A DNA stretch of 37,666 bases. It comes from Alphaproteobacteria bacterium. Lineage in GTDB: Bacteria > Pseudomonadota > Alphaproteobacteria > Acetobacterales > Acetobacteraceae. Shown here piece by piece: positions 6,976 through 14,875 of this stretch. Every line of letters begins with the position of its first letter. Positions within the stretch are counted from its first letter, which is position 1. The stretch is from NCBI GenBank assembly GCA_020850755.1, contig JADZEB010000019.1, positions 1 to 37,666 on the forward strand. Reading direction: 5' to 3'. The notes beneath the pieces are model-generated. The model worked only from the letters and a program-made list of their open reading frames with translations. It was not told the DNA's origin and did no database searches. The translations under genes and the position numbers were made by a program.

Positions 6976-8894
6976 GGCCGGTCCGGCTCCGCGGGCATGG
7001 CGCGCGCCGCCATGCGGTCGCTCAGCAGGATCACGGCCAGCGCGGCGATGGCGGCCAGATCCAGCGCGGCAATGTCCGCCGCCCCCCCCAGCGCGGCGCC
7101 CACGGCCAGGAGGCGCAGCGGCCAGCCGAGCGCATGGCGGTAGAATCCGCCCGTACCGACAGCGAACAGGAACGCCGCAACGCACCCGATCACGGTCGCG
7201 GTGGCGATCTCCAGGATCGTTCCGTCAAGCAGCACCGCCGGCCGATAGACGAAGAAGAACGGCAGCACGAACTTCATGATGCCGAGCTTCATGCTCACCA
7301 GCGCGATCGGCCACCAATGCGTGCCGGTGATCACCGCCGCGGTGTACACCGCCGTGCATACGGGCGGCGTCAGCGCCGAAAGGAGCGCGCCGTAGAAGAT
7401 GAAGAAATGCGCCGTCAGTGCCGGCGCGCCGAGCGCGGTCATGGCCGGGGCGCACACTGCGGCGGCGAGCAGATAGGCCGCCGTGGTGGGCATCCCCATG
7501 CCAAGCACGATCGAGACCAGCATCGCCAGCAGGCTGGCCATGAACAGGCCCTGGTTGGTGCCCGTGCTCAGGATCAGTTCGCTCAGCTTGATGCCGATTC
7601 CGGTCAGGCCGATCAGCGACAGGATCACCTGCGCGCAGACCAGCAGCGGCACCAGCGTCGCCACGCTGCGCGCCGCATCGGCGGTGGCAAAGAGCAGGTT
7701 GCGCAGCTTGCCCGCGAGCGGCTCCGGCTCGCTCCGCCCGATCACGAGGTAGAGCAGGATGTTGGTGCCGATGGCATACGCGGCCGCCAGCGTCAGCGTG
7801 ATGCCCGAGAACATGCCGTAGAGCAGTACGCCAACCGTGACCGAGAGCGCGGTGGCGTCGCGCCAGCGCAGCGCCTCGGCCAGGCGCGGCACATCCTCCC
7901 GCGCGAAAGGCTTCAGCCCCTCGCGCCGGGCCTCGACATCCACCGCGAACCAGATCGTGACGTAGAACAGGATGGCGGGAACGATCGCGGCGGCGGCGAT
8001 GGTGGCATAAGGCAGCTCCAGAAGCTCGGCCATCACGAAGGCGGCGGTGCCCATGATCGGCGGCGTAAGCTGCCCGCCCGAGGATGCCACCGCCTCGACC
8101 GCGCCGGCGAAGGCCGGGCGATAGCCGAGCCGCTTCATGGCCGGGATGGTGAAGTTGCCGGTGGTGGCGACATTGGCAACCGCGGCGCCGTTGATCATGC
8201 CGAAGAAGGCGCTCGACAGGGTGGCGACCTTCGCCGCCCCGCCAAGCGAACGGCCGGCCGCCACCAGCGACAGGCGCATGAAGCTGTCGGCGGCGCCGGT
8301 CGCCAGGAGATAGTGCCCGAAGATGATGAACACCGCGATCAGCCCGGCCGACAGGCCGGTGATGCGGCCCCAGAAGGCCTCGGTGCCGAGATAGAGATGC
8401 TCGACGAAATGCGAGAACTCGATGCCGGGATGGCCCCACCAGCCCGGGATGTGCTTGCCGAGCAGCGTGTAGCCGATCAGCAGGAGCGCCAGGATCGGCA
8501 GGATCGCGCCCGTGGTGCGCCGCGCGCCCTCGAGCACGATGGCGAGCAGCAGCACGGCATACGCCATCTCCAGGCCGCTTGCCTCGATGAACAGCGCCTC
8601 GGACAGGCGCTGTTCATTCAGGAAGACATGGCCCGCCGCCGCCACCCCCGCGATCGTGATGCCCCAGTCGAGCAGGCTTCGCGCCGGCCTTGCCGCCGCC
8701 GCCCGGTGCAGCGCCGGCAGGAACAGCAGGATCAGCGACAGGCCGAGATGGATCGTGCGCGTGTAGATCTCGGACAGCGGGAACAGGCTTCCCGCCGCCA
8801 GGTGGAACAGGACGTAGGCAAGGCCGAGCAGGAGCCACGCCCGCGAAAGCGGCGCGTCCCCCGGCTCCGCCTGCACACCGGCAGCGATCGACAC
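6972..8894 (-). CDS. TRAP transporter fused permease (DctQ-DctM fusion, TAXI type)
   Basis: A 640-residue, highly hydrophobic inner-membrane protein. It combines a small four-helix DctQ-like part (about residues 15-130) with a large DctM-like part of roughly twelve helices. This 4TM/12TM fusion is characteristic of TAXI-type TRAP transporters, which import carboxylates by ion symport. The conserved segment GGQLTPPIMG and the Gly-rich GMGMPTTAAY are family landmarks. I chose the GTG at 8894 because a ribosome site (GAGAGG) precedes it and it lies 10 bp after the stop of the binding-protein gene; an upstream in-frame start at 8981 would overlap that gene. It is the last gene of the catabolic cluster. 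Confidence 0.9.
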   Translation of the reverse strand: MSIAAGVQAEPGDAPLSRAWLLLGLAYVLFHLAAGSLFPLSEIYTRTIHLGLSLILLFLPALHRAAAARPARSLLDWGITIAGVAAAGHVFLNEQRLSEALFIEASGLEMAYAVLLLAIVLEGARRTTGAILPILALLLIGYTLLGKHIPGWWGHPGIEFSHFVEHLYLGTEAFWGRITGLSAGLIAVFIIFGHYLLATGAADSFMRLSLVAAGRSLGGAAKVATLSSAFFGMINGAAVANVATTGNFTIPAMKRLGYRPAFAGAVEAVASSGGQLTPPIMGTAAFVMAELLELPYATIAAAAIVPAILFYVTIWFAVDVEARREGLKPFAREDVPRLAEALRWRDATALSVTVGVLLYGMFSGITLTLAAAYAIGTNILLYLVIGRSEPEPLAGKLRNLLFATADAARSVATLVPLLVCAQVILSLIGLTGIGIKLSELILSTGTNQGLFMASLLAMLVSIVLGMGMPTTAAYLLAAAVCAPAMTALGAPALTAHFFIFYGALLSALTPPVCTAVYTAAVITGTHWWPIALVSMKLGIMKFVLPFFFVYRPAVLLDGTILEIATATVIGCVAAFLFAVGTGGFYRHALGWPLRLLAVGAALGGAADIAALDLAAIAALAVILLSDRMAARAMPAEPDRP

Positions 8895-8904
8895 CGGCGC
8901 CCTC

Positions 8905-9894
8905 TCAACGTGCCTCGGGCGGGACCAGCGCGTCCGGAACCGTGTAGCCGCGGCTGCGGAAGAAACGCACGGCGCCGGCATGGAGCGGGATGTTCATGCC
9001 CTCGATCGTGTCCTGGATGATGTCGGTGCCGCGCATCACCGGCCACACTTCCTCCTGGTGGGAGCGCCCATCGACGATGCCGCGCAGGATGGCGGCAACC
9101 TGCGCATCGTTCATGCTGTCGCTGTAGGTGTAGTGTCCGCTGCTGGCCGCCCAGGTGGTGAAGCCGTTGATGCCCGGAATGGCGCCGTCGCGCACGGTGA
9201 TGAAGCTGAGATAGGGCAGCGCCGCGCGGATGCGCTCGATCTGCGCGGGCGTGAAACTGAGCACGCGGATCGGCGTGGTCAGTGCCAGCTCCATGGTCGC
9301 GGCATCAAGGCTGCGCCCGGCCATCGCCTTGGCATAGCCGAGCGAGCGGCCGTTCTTGATCGCCTCCACCGCGTCGGCAAGGCTGGCGCGGTAGTAGTTC
9401 GGCTTGATGTCGAGCACGTCGAGCGTACGCATCACCAGCGCCTCGGTGGCCGAGCCGCGCTGGCCCGCCGTCCAGGGCCGGCCGTTGAGCTGCTCCAGCG
9501 TCTGGATGTTGGAATCGGCGCGCACGATGTAGGGCTCGATGCTGGTCTGGTAGAGCCACAGGCCGCGCAGCTTGGGCATGGCGCGGCCCTCGAACTGCTC
9601 CAGGCCGCGATAGGCCTGGTAGACCGCTGCCATGTTGCCCAATCCGAGCTGGATCTGTCCGCGCGACAAGCGCACCAGATTGTCGATCGCCCCGCCGGTG
9701 GCCAGCACCGTGACGCTGACATCGCTGCCGGAAACGGTGTTGATCGCCTTGGCCGCGGCGACGGCATAGGTGTAGACCGAGGATTGCGGGTTGGTCGTGC
9801 CGTAGGCGATGCGCGCCTGCGCCATCGCCGGGCGACGGATGGACACGGCGGCGCCCGCCGCCACGCTGCCGATAAGCAGGCATCGTCTTTTCAT
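8905..9894 (-). CDS. TAXI family TRAP transporter solute-binding protein
   Basis: A 329-residue periplasmic binding protein. A basic and hydrophobic signal segment ends near AMAQA (about residue 27), and the mature protein starts with the typical strand ARIAYGTTNP. The family pattern of a small-molecule-binding TAXI protein continues with ATGGAIDN, QIQLGLGNM and WTAGQRGSATE. Its ATG at 9894 has a strong ribosome site (GGGAGG). It captures the substrate for the fused permease encoded 10 bp downstream. Its position directly after SucCD-like ligase genes suggests a carboxylate ligand that is then activated to a CoA ester; the identity is not readable from sequence. Confidence 0.92.
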   Translation of the reverse strand: MKRRCLLIGSVAAGAAVSIRRPAMAQARIAYGTTNPQSSVYTYAVAAAKAINTVSGSDVSVTVLATGGAIDNLVRLSRGQIQLGLGNMAAVYQAYRGLEQFEGRAMPKLRGLWLYQTSIEPYIVRADSNIQTLEQLNGRPWTAGQRGSATEALVMRTLDVLDIKPNYYRASLADAVEAIKNGRSLGYAKAMAGRSLDAATMELALTTPIRVLSFTPAQIERIRAALPYLSFITVRDGAIPGINGFTTWAASSGHYTYSDSMNDAQVAAILRGIVDGRSHQEEVWPVMRGTDIIQDTIEGMNIPLHAGAVRFFRSRGYTVPDALVPPEAR

Positions 9895-9958
9895 GGTGGT
9901 CCTCCCTTGTGGTGGCGGCCATCTGTCAGGCCGACTTCCCATCGTCAGTTGCTCGCCG

Positions 9959-10864
9959 TCAGTCCCTTGCCGGTGCCCGCGCGCCGGCAAGCAGGGCCGG
10001 GATATCGTCAAGCGTCGCGGCCACGCGCACGCCGGCCGCGGACAGCAGGGCCTGCTTGGCCGATGCCGTATCGGCGTCGCCCGCGATCATCGCCGCAGCA
10101 TGCCCGAAGGCCTGCCCGCGCGGATAGCGCTCCTGGAATGCGCCGGCGATCAGGGCCACGATCGGCTTGCGAAGGCGGCCCCGGCGCACCAGGGCGGCCA
10201 CCTCCTGCTCGGCCGAGGTGCCGGGCTCGCCGAACAGCACCAGCGCGTCGGTGCCGGGATCGTCCTCGAACATGCAGGCGATCTCGGCCATCGTCGTGCC
10301 GGTGACGGCATCGCCACCCATCGACACGCAGGTGGAGATGCCAAGCCCCGCACGGCGCAGTGTCAGGGCGATCTCGGCCGACATGCCGCCCGAGCGCGAG
10401 CAGACGCCGATGCGGCCCGCATCGTAGATCTCGTCCGGGTCGGGTCCGCCGATGCCGCCGAGCCGGCTCTGGCCGGGCGAGATGACGCCATTGGTGTTGC
10501 AGCCGAGCAAGCGCACGCCGGCGCGGCGGGCGGCGGCGATCATGCGCAGTATGTCGTGCTCGGGCACACCCTCCGCCGTCACCATCACCAGCGGGACACC
10601 GGCCGCGATCGCTTCCAGCGCCGCGTCACGGGCCGCGAGCGGCGGGACGTAGATCACGCTGGCATCCGCCGGATGGGCCTCCTGCGCGGCGCGCACCGTG
10701 TCGAATACCGGCACGCCGCACACCGTCTCGCCGCCGCGTCCGGGCGTCACGCCGGCAACCACGCGCGCACCGTAGCGGATCGCGGCCTCGGTGTCGGACT
10801 GCGCCTGCCGCCCGGTCAGGCCCTGGACCAGGATGCGCGTCGCGCGGTGCACGAGAATGCTCAT
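9959..10864 (-). CDS. Acyl-CoA ligase alpha subunit, SucD-like (divergent)
   Basis: A 301-residue protein aligned end to end with succinyl-CoA synthetase alpha. The CoA-binding Rossmann part (VQGLTGRQ, VTPGRGG, IYVPP) is followed by the ligase part. The phospho-histidine is conserved as His255 in FGHAAAMIAG. However, the GPNCPG-type segment of SucD is replaced by GCNTNG (about 121-126), implying a different acyl substrate from succinate. Its ATG overlaps the stop of the beta-subunit gene (ATGA at 10864-10861), so the two are co-translated. Malate-CoA ligase or another dicarboxylate ligase are candidate activities. The housekeeping SucCD is expected elsewhere in the genome. Confidence 0.85.
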   Translation of the reverse strand: MSILVHRATRILVQGLTGRQAQSDTEAAIRYGARVVAGVTPGRGGETVCGVPVFDTVRAAQEAHPADASVIYVPPLAARDAALEAIAAGVPLVMVTAEGVPEHDILRMIAAARRAGVRLLGCNTNGVISPGQSRLGGIGGPDPDEIYDAGRIGVCSRSGGMSAEIALTLRRAGLGISTCVSMGGDAVTGTTMAEIACMFEDDPGTDALVLFGEPGTSAEQEVAALVRRGRLRKPIVALIAGAFQERYPRGQAFGHAAAMIAGDADTASAKQALLSAAGVRVAATLDDIPALLAGARAPARD

Positions 10865-12081
10865 GCCGCCCCGCCTTGCTGCGGGCCTTGCCGGGCGGCG
10901 ACCTGTTCGGCGACGAGGCGCACGCCATCGTCGAGCGTGGCCCCGCGTTCCAGATAGGTAATGCCCGGCCGGCCCGCCACCAGCGCGCGCGCCTCGGCCT
11001 CGCCAGCGCCGAACATGCGCACGACGATGGGAAAGTCGGGGCTTGCCATGCCCCTCTCGTCCAGCACTTCGACCAGGCTGCGCACGCGGATATCGGCGCG
11101 CGCCATTTGCGCGAAGTTGAACCCGACCAGGAGCCCCCTGGTGCGCGGATTGTCAAGGATGGCGCCGATCACGGCCTTGAGCTTGCGGCTGTCGGCGCCG
11201 GTGGGCGGCGTGACGCAATGATTGGCCGGGCGGGCGCCCAGCGCCACCAGCCGGTCATGCTGGTAGAGCCCGGCCCCGCCGCCGCCGACGAGAAGGCCGA
11301 TATCGCCGTCGAGCTCGACATAGCGGCATTCCCCGCCCGGCACGGTGCGGCTGATCTCGGCCACGCGCCGCTCGCGCGCATTGCCGCTGCTCCACGCCTC
11401 AGCTTCCTCGGCTGCCTCCCGCCATTCCGGATGGCGCGGCAGTGCCGCCTCGTCGATCGCGGCCATGGCGCCCACCAGCATCGGCCCGCCTGCGGCCTCC
11501 AGCACCAGCGGGTTCACCTCCAGCATCAGCGCGTCCGCGCGGACGAAGGCGGCGAACAGGCGCGCGGTCAGCGCCCCGGTATCGCGCAGCTTCGCGCCGG
11601 CAAGCCCCGCGCGGCGCCACAGTTCCACCGCATCCCAGGGCCGCAGGCCGTCGAGCGGATCGATCTCGATCTCGGCCAGGCTGCCGCGGCCGCTGACGAT
11701 GGCCTCCTCGATCTCGATGCCGCCCTCGCGGCTGGCCAGGGCGCGCAGCCGTCCGCCGGCGAGGACGAAGGCGAGATAGGCCTCCGAGGCGATCCCGATC
11801 CGCTCCTCGACATAGACGGAGAGCACCGGAAAGCCCGCAACCTCCGTCCCGATCAGTGCTGCCGCTGCCGCTGCGGCCTCGTCGGCGCCGGCAACCAGGC
11901 GCACGGCACCGGCCTTGCCGCGGCGGCCGGCCGGCACCAGCGCCTTGACCACCGCGCCGCTCGCGAAACCGGCGGCGAGGCGCGCGGCCTCCGCGGGCGT
12001 GGCGGCGGGTGCGCCTTGGGGCACCGCGAATCCCGCCGCGCGCAGCCACGCCTTGGCGCGATGCTCGAGCAGGCGGATCAC
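10861..12081 (-). CDS. Acyl-CoA ligase beta subunit, SucC-like ATP-grasp (divergent)
   Basis: A 406-residue partner of the SucD-like subunit. An N-terminal ATP-grasp domain (about 1-225) has a substrate-binding LSVYVEERIGIASEAYLA strand-helix and the metal-binding EVNPLVL motif. The C-terminal flavodoxin-like ligase domain starts near GLLVGGGGAGL. The phosphate-contacting segment that reads roughly NIFGGI.RCD in SucC is replaced by GFNFAQMARAD here, and the glycine-rich loop after PAN is changed (CVTPPTGAD). The start is the GTG at 12081, which overlaps the preceding stop (GTGA). Family membership is clear, but these substitutions argue against plain succinyl-CoA synthetase. Confidence 0.82.
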   Translation of the reverse strand: MIRLLEHRAKAWLRAAGFAVPQGAPAATPAEAARLAAGFASGAVVKALVPAGRRGKAGAVRLVAGADEAAAAAAALIGTEVAGFPVLSVYVEERIGIASEAYLAFVLAGGRLRALASREGGIEIEEAIVSGRGSLAEIEIDPLDGLRPWDAVELWRRAGLAGAKLRDTGALTARLFAAFVRADALMLEVNPLVLEAAGGPMLVGAMAAIDEAALPRHPEWREAAEEAEAWSSGNARERRVAEISRTVPGGECRYVELDGDIGLLVGGGGAGLYQHDRLVALGARPANHCVTPPTGADSRKLKAVIGAILDNPRTRGLLVGFNFAQMARADIRVRSLVEVLDERGMASPDFPIVVRMFGAGEAEARALVAGRPGITYLERGATLDDGVRLVAEQVAARQGPQQGGAA

Positions 12082-12539
12082 GGCTGCCGCGCGCCGGCCG
12101 GCAGGAACAGGCCGCTGGCCTGGCCCACCATCACCTCGGTGCCGTCCTGGTTGCGGCACCAGATATCGAGCAGGATGCGCTCCCCGCCCGCCTCGGCCGT
12201 GCGCGAGACAAGCCGCGCCATCGGCTGGATCGTCTCTCCCACCCGCACGGGACGGGTGAACTTCGCCTCGATCCGGCCGGTGGAATGCCAGGCGCGGCCG
12301 AACAGGCCGACCATGAGGCCGAGCAGCAGTCCCTCGGTCTGGGTGCCCGAAGCGATGATCGCCGGCAGGCCGGCGTCGCGGGCCTTCTCGGCATCGGTGT
12401 GCAGGTTGCGGTGCGGCCAACCCGGCTCGTCGAGATTGCCGCCCGAGAAGGCCAGCACGCGGGCAAGGCCGAGGGTCACCGCGCGACCCTCGATCACCTC
12501 TCCGGGCGCGGCGGCGGCAAGGCGTCGATCCTGCGCCAT
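12078..12539 (-). CDS. MaoC-type hot-dog dehydratase/hydratase, variant active site
   Basis: A 153-residue hot-dog protein related to R-specific enoyl-CoA hydratases. The segment GGNLDEPGWPHRNLHTD (about 33-49) corresponds to the usual D-x-N-P-x-H catalytic loop but carries an insertion of about five residues; His47 is kept and Asp37 could be the partner. The following helix (KARDAGLPAIIASG) matches the MaoC pattern, with Ser replacing the usual His in AHG. Its ATG lies 2 bp past the stop of the preceding FAS1-like half, so the two probably form a heteromeric hydratase. It is followed by the CoA ligase genes with a 4-bp overlap. The substrate is likely the CoA ester produced by them. Confidence 0.82.
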   Translation of the reverse strand: MAQDRRLAAAAPGEVIEGRAVTLGLARVLAFSGGNLDEPGWPHRNLHTDAEKARDAGLPAIIASGTQTEGLLLGLMVGLFGRAWHSTGRIEAKFTRPVRVGETIQPMARLVSRTAEAGGERILLDIWCRNQDGTEVMVGQASGLFLPAGARQP

Positions 12540-12541
12540 GA

Positions 12542-13054
12542 TCAGCCTCCCCCGCCCGACGATGCCGGTTCCTTGCGATGGAAGACCGAGTGCATCTCGC
12601 GCTTCAGCAGCCGCTCGCCGTCGCGTTCGTACACGCCGATCTCCATTGCCTGATAGAGCTTCCCGCGCTTCTCGTAGACCTCGCGGATGGTCCAGGTGGC
12701 GCGCAGCGGCGCATTGACGCGGGCGGGCTTCAGGAACTCGACGCTTTCGCGCGCGAACACCGAGCCCATGCCGGGCGCCAGCCGGAACGAGGGGCTGCGC
12801 GTGCGCGCCGACATGTGCAGAAGCAGGACCGGATGCACCAGTGCCCCGCCTGCACCCCCGGGTCCGCCGCCGACATAGTCGGGGTCGTAGTCCTCGAGCG
12901 AGAAGCAGAACTGCTGGTTCACTTCGGGCGTGATGGTGAAGTCGAGCGGTGCGTACTGCTCGCCGGCCTGAAGCTCGTGCGCAAAGCGCCGCGGCGCGGC
13001 GCCGGCGGCCGCGGTATCGGCCGCGGCATGGCAGGCTCGGTCGGAAAACACCAT
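12542..13054 (-). CDS. MaoC N-terminal/FAS1-like hot-dog protein (probable partner subunit)
   Basis: A 170-residue protein resembling the N-terminal, FAS1-type dehydratase half of two-domain MaoC proteins. Visible features are FTITPEVNQQFCFSLEDYDPDY, then ALVHPVLLL and later VFARESVEFLKPARV. It lacks the D-x-N-P-x-H motif, so it probably binds the acyl-CoA tail while the adjacent 12078-12539 protein carries catalysis. I chose the ATG at 13054 because GGGAGG lies 6 bp upstream; an in-frame start 15 bp earlier has no such site. The C terminus is a run of glycines. It is the first gene after a 104-bp gap downstream of the LysR gene, so it may have its own promoter. Confidence 0.8.
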   Translation of the reverse strand: MVFSDRACHAAADTAAAGAAPRRFAHELQAGEQYAPLDFTITPEVNQQFCFSLEDYDPDYVGGGPGGAGGALVHPVLLLHMSARTRSPSFRLAPGMGSVFARESVEFLKPARVNAPLRATWTIREVYEKRGKLYQAMEIGVYERDGERLLKREMHSVFHRKEPASSGGGG

Positions 13055-13126
13055 CGGCTCCCTCCCCAATCGCTCGGCGCTTCTCGGTCGCGGAGCGCCC
13101 TTGGCGGATAGTGGGGGGGCGGGCGG

Positions 13127-13143
13127 GCAATGTTGTCAAATGC
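13127..13143. promoter_or_regulatory. Possible LysR-type operator / -35 element in AT-rich spacer
   Basis: An AT-rich island between the LysR gene and the next hot-dog gene. It contains GCA-N11-TGC (13127-13143), the geometry of a LysR-type site, overlapping a perfect TTGACA on the - strand (13139-13134). Seven A residues lie at 13144-13150 on the + strand, a T run on the coding strand just after the LysR stop. No -10 hexamer is visible at a 17-bp spacing, so this is only a candidate. Confidence 0.3.
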
Positions 13144-13158
13144 AAAAAAAGACTTGGC

Positions 13159-14130
13159 CTATGCTTTCGCCTTATACCGTTTTCGTCCCGCCCCGCCCTG
13201 CATCGTCACCGCCACCCGCCGCGCCGCGGCCGCCAGCGCCTCGGCCAGGCGGGCGCGCGGGCGCTGCAGCGGATAGAGCACGCAGAACTCGAAGCGGATG
13301 GCGGGCGCGAAGGGCAGGCATACCGTGCCCGCGCGCGCCACGCTCGCCGAGAAGGGATCGACCACGGACACGCCAAGCCCCGCCGCCACCAGATCGCAGA
13401 TCAGCACCGCCGTCTGCGCCTCGCCCACCATCCTGCGGCGGATGCCCGCGCGCTCGAACACGGCATCGGTGCGGAAGCGCGCCTGGGTCTCCGCCGGCAT
13501 CGAGACGAAGGACTCGTCGGCCAGATCCTCGGCGCGGATGCTGCGCCGGCCCGCCAGGCGATGGCCGGCCGGGAGCACGCACACGCCCGGCACGTCCGCG
13601 AAGCGTTCCGTAGCCGCGGCCGGATAGTCGAGCGGATAGGTGGTCAGCGCCAGGTCGAACTGCTGCGCGTCCACCCAGGCCCGCATCTCGCGCCGCTGCA
13701 CGGAGCGCAGCGCCACGTTGAACTCCCCCACTTCCTGGCGTAGCAGGGCAAGGGCGCGGGGAAGCAGGCCGTGCGCCATCGGGGTGGTGGCAAGGATGCG
13801 CAGATGGCCCCCGCCGATCCGTTCCACGCGGCGGAGCATGGCGCCGATCCGGTCCAGACCGGAGAAGGCCTTCTCGATCTCCTCGAACAGGGCGCGCGCC
13901 TCTGGGGTCGGTTGCAGGCGGCCGTGGCGGCGCACGAACAGCGCGCTGCCGGCCTCGGCCTCGAGCGCACCGACCAAGCGGCTGATCGCCGGCTGCGTGA
14001 CCGCGAGCATCTCGCCCGCCGCCTTGGTCGTGCCGGTGAGCATGACCGCGCGGAACGCCTCGATCTGGCGCAGATTGACGAACTTGCGCATCGCGGGCCG
14101 CACGCCGCGTCCGCCCGCCCCTGCGCTCAT
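13159..14130 (-). CDS. LysR-family transcriptional regulator
   Basis: A 323-residue regulator. The winged helix-turn-helix occupies about residues 15-75 (VNLRQIEAF, then TKAAGEMLAVTQPAISRLV). The linker helix and a periplasmic-binding-protein-like effector domain (about 105-305) follow. The sequence style resembles OccR/NocR-type members. It overlaps the preceding MaoC gene by ATGA at 14130, so it is translated as part of the catabolic operon rather than divergently from it, which is unusual for LysR genes. An internal ATG at 14091 (MRKFVNLRQ) would give a more typical N terminus. It is the obvious candidate controller of this cluster, sensing the substrate or a CoA-ester intermediate. Confidence 0.9.
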   Translation of the reverse strand: MSAGAGGRGVRPAMRKFVNLRQIEAFRAVMLTGTTKAAGEMLAVTQPAISRLVGALEAEAGSALFVRRHGRLQPTPEARALFEEIEKAFSGLDRIGAMLRRVERIGGGHLRILATTPMAHGLLPRALALLRQEVGEFNVALRSVQRREMRAWVDAQQFDLALTTYPLDYPAAATERFADVPGVCVLPAGHRLAGRRSIRAEDLADESFVSMPAETQARFRTDAVFERAGIRRRMVGEAQTAVLICDLVAAGLGVSVVDPFSASVARAGTVCLPFAPAIRFEFCVLYPLQRPRARLAEALAAAARRVAVTMQGGAGRKRYKAKA

Positions 14131-14498
14131 GGCGGCGCGCCGCCGGGCCAGGCAGTGCCGTGGATCACCTCCTGTCCGTCGGCATCGCGCACCCAGACAT
14201 CGAACCCGCCCTCGGCGCGATGCTGCCCGCCTGCCGTGACGCGCGTTCCCTGCAGCACCGGGCGGACGAACCGCACCTCCAGCGCAACCGGCATCGCGCT
14301 GCCGAAGGCCCGGCGCAGGGATTGCCAGAGCAGATTGAGCGACAGCATGCCGTGCGCGATCGGCCGCCCGAACGGGGTGCCGGAGGCGAAGGCCTCGTCC
14401 ACATGCAGCGGGTTGAAATCGTCGGTGATGGCGGCGTAGGCGATGATCGCCGCGCGGTCCACCACCATGCTCGTCTCCGGCAGGCGGTCCATCCTCAT
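14127..14498 (-). CDS. MaoC-type (R)-enoyl-CoA hydratase, catalytic half
   Basis: A 123-residue single hot-dog domain with the canonical hydratase-2 motif: Asp27-Phe-Asn-Pro-Leu-His32 and a following GRPIAHG. Asp27 and His32 form the expected catalytic dyad for adding or removing water on a CoA thioester. The ATG at 14498 overlaps the stop of the upstream hot-dog gene (ATGA), and its own stop overlaps the LysR start. A second in-frame ATG lies two codons later. Being about half the length of two-domain hydratases, it most likely pairs with the non-catalytic 14495-14875 product. This matches the heteromeric ChsH1-ChsH2 style arrangement of steroid-degrading bacteria. Confidence 0.88.
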   Translation of the reverse strand: MRMDRLPETSMVVDRAAIIAYAAITDDFNPLHVDEAFASGTPFGRPIAHGMLSLNLLWQSLRRAFGSAMPVALEVRFVRPVLQGTRVTAGGQHRAEGGFDVWVRDADGQEVIHGTAWPGGAPP

Positions 14499-14875
14499 GC
14501 CGCCCAGATCATCGTCATGCGGCCGCTGAAGGCCGGGCCAGCCTCGCCTTCCGTCTCCGTGCCGAAGGTCACCCAGCCGCGGCCCTTGCGTCGTTCCTTG
14601 GCAAGGCAGGTGACGCGCGTCGTCAGCCTTTCTCCCAGCCGCGGCAGGCGCAGAAGGTCGAAATGCTGCGCCGCGTGCACATTGCCGGGCGGACGCGGGT
14701 GAAGGACCGCGGTGTAGGCCCGCATCACGATCGCCGCGACCATGCCATGCGGCATCGCATCCCCGGTATCGTCGTCCGGGAACAGCGCCCGCCAATGCGC
14801 GAACATGTCCGCATCCAGCAGCAGCTCGTGGGCGCCCATGATCTGCGGCGGCACCAGCGTGTCGTAGGTGATCAT
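14495..14875 (-). CDS. MaoC-like hot-dog protein lacking catalytic motif (partner subunit)
   Basis: A 126-residue hot-dog-like protein. Weak family features include MPHGMVAAIVMRAYTAVL, a helix after a Pro-His-Gly turn, and the terminal strand FSGRMTMIW. The D-x-N-P-x-H dyad is missing, consistent with a structural or acyl-binding role. It is embedded between two ATGA overlaps, with the DUF35 gene before and the catalytic MaoC gene after, so equimolar synthesis is likely. It could also be an acyl-CoA thioesterase-like protein, but the gene order favours a heterodimeric hydratase. Confidence 0.75.
   Translation of the reverse strand: MITYDTLVPPQIMGAHELLLDADMFAHWRALFPDDDTGDAMPHGMVAAIVMRAYTAVLHPRPPGNVHAAQHFDLLRLPRLGERLTTRVTCLAKERRKGRGWVTFGTETEGEAGPAFSGRMTMIWAA

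Noticed and set aside
6936-9020. 694-codon + strand frame over the TRAP permease
   Set aside because: Charged, repetitive composition and no recognisable domain, while the opposite strand encodes the permease with clear helices.
9959-12081. Housekeeping succinyl-CoA synthetase (sucCD)
   Set aside because: Motifs near the phosphate and acid pockets are altered, and the genes sit in a catabolic TRAP cluster rather than with TCA genes.
13134-13139. Full sigma-70 promoter based on TTGACA
   Set aside because: No -10-like hexamer at 16-18 bp; the spacer there is a run of C residues.
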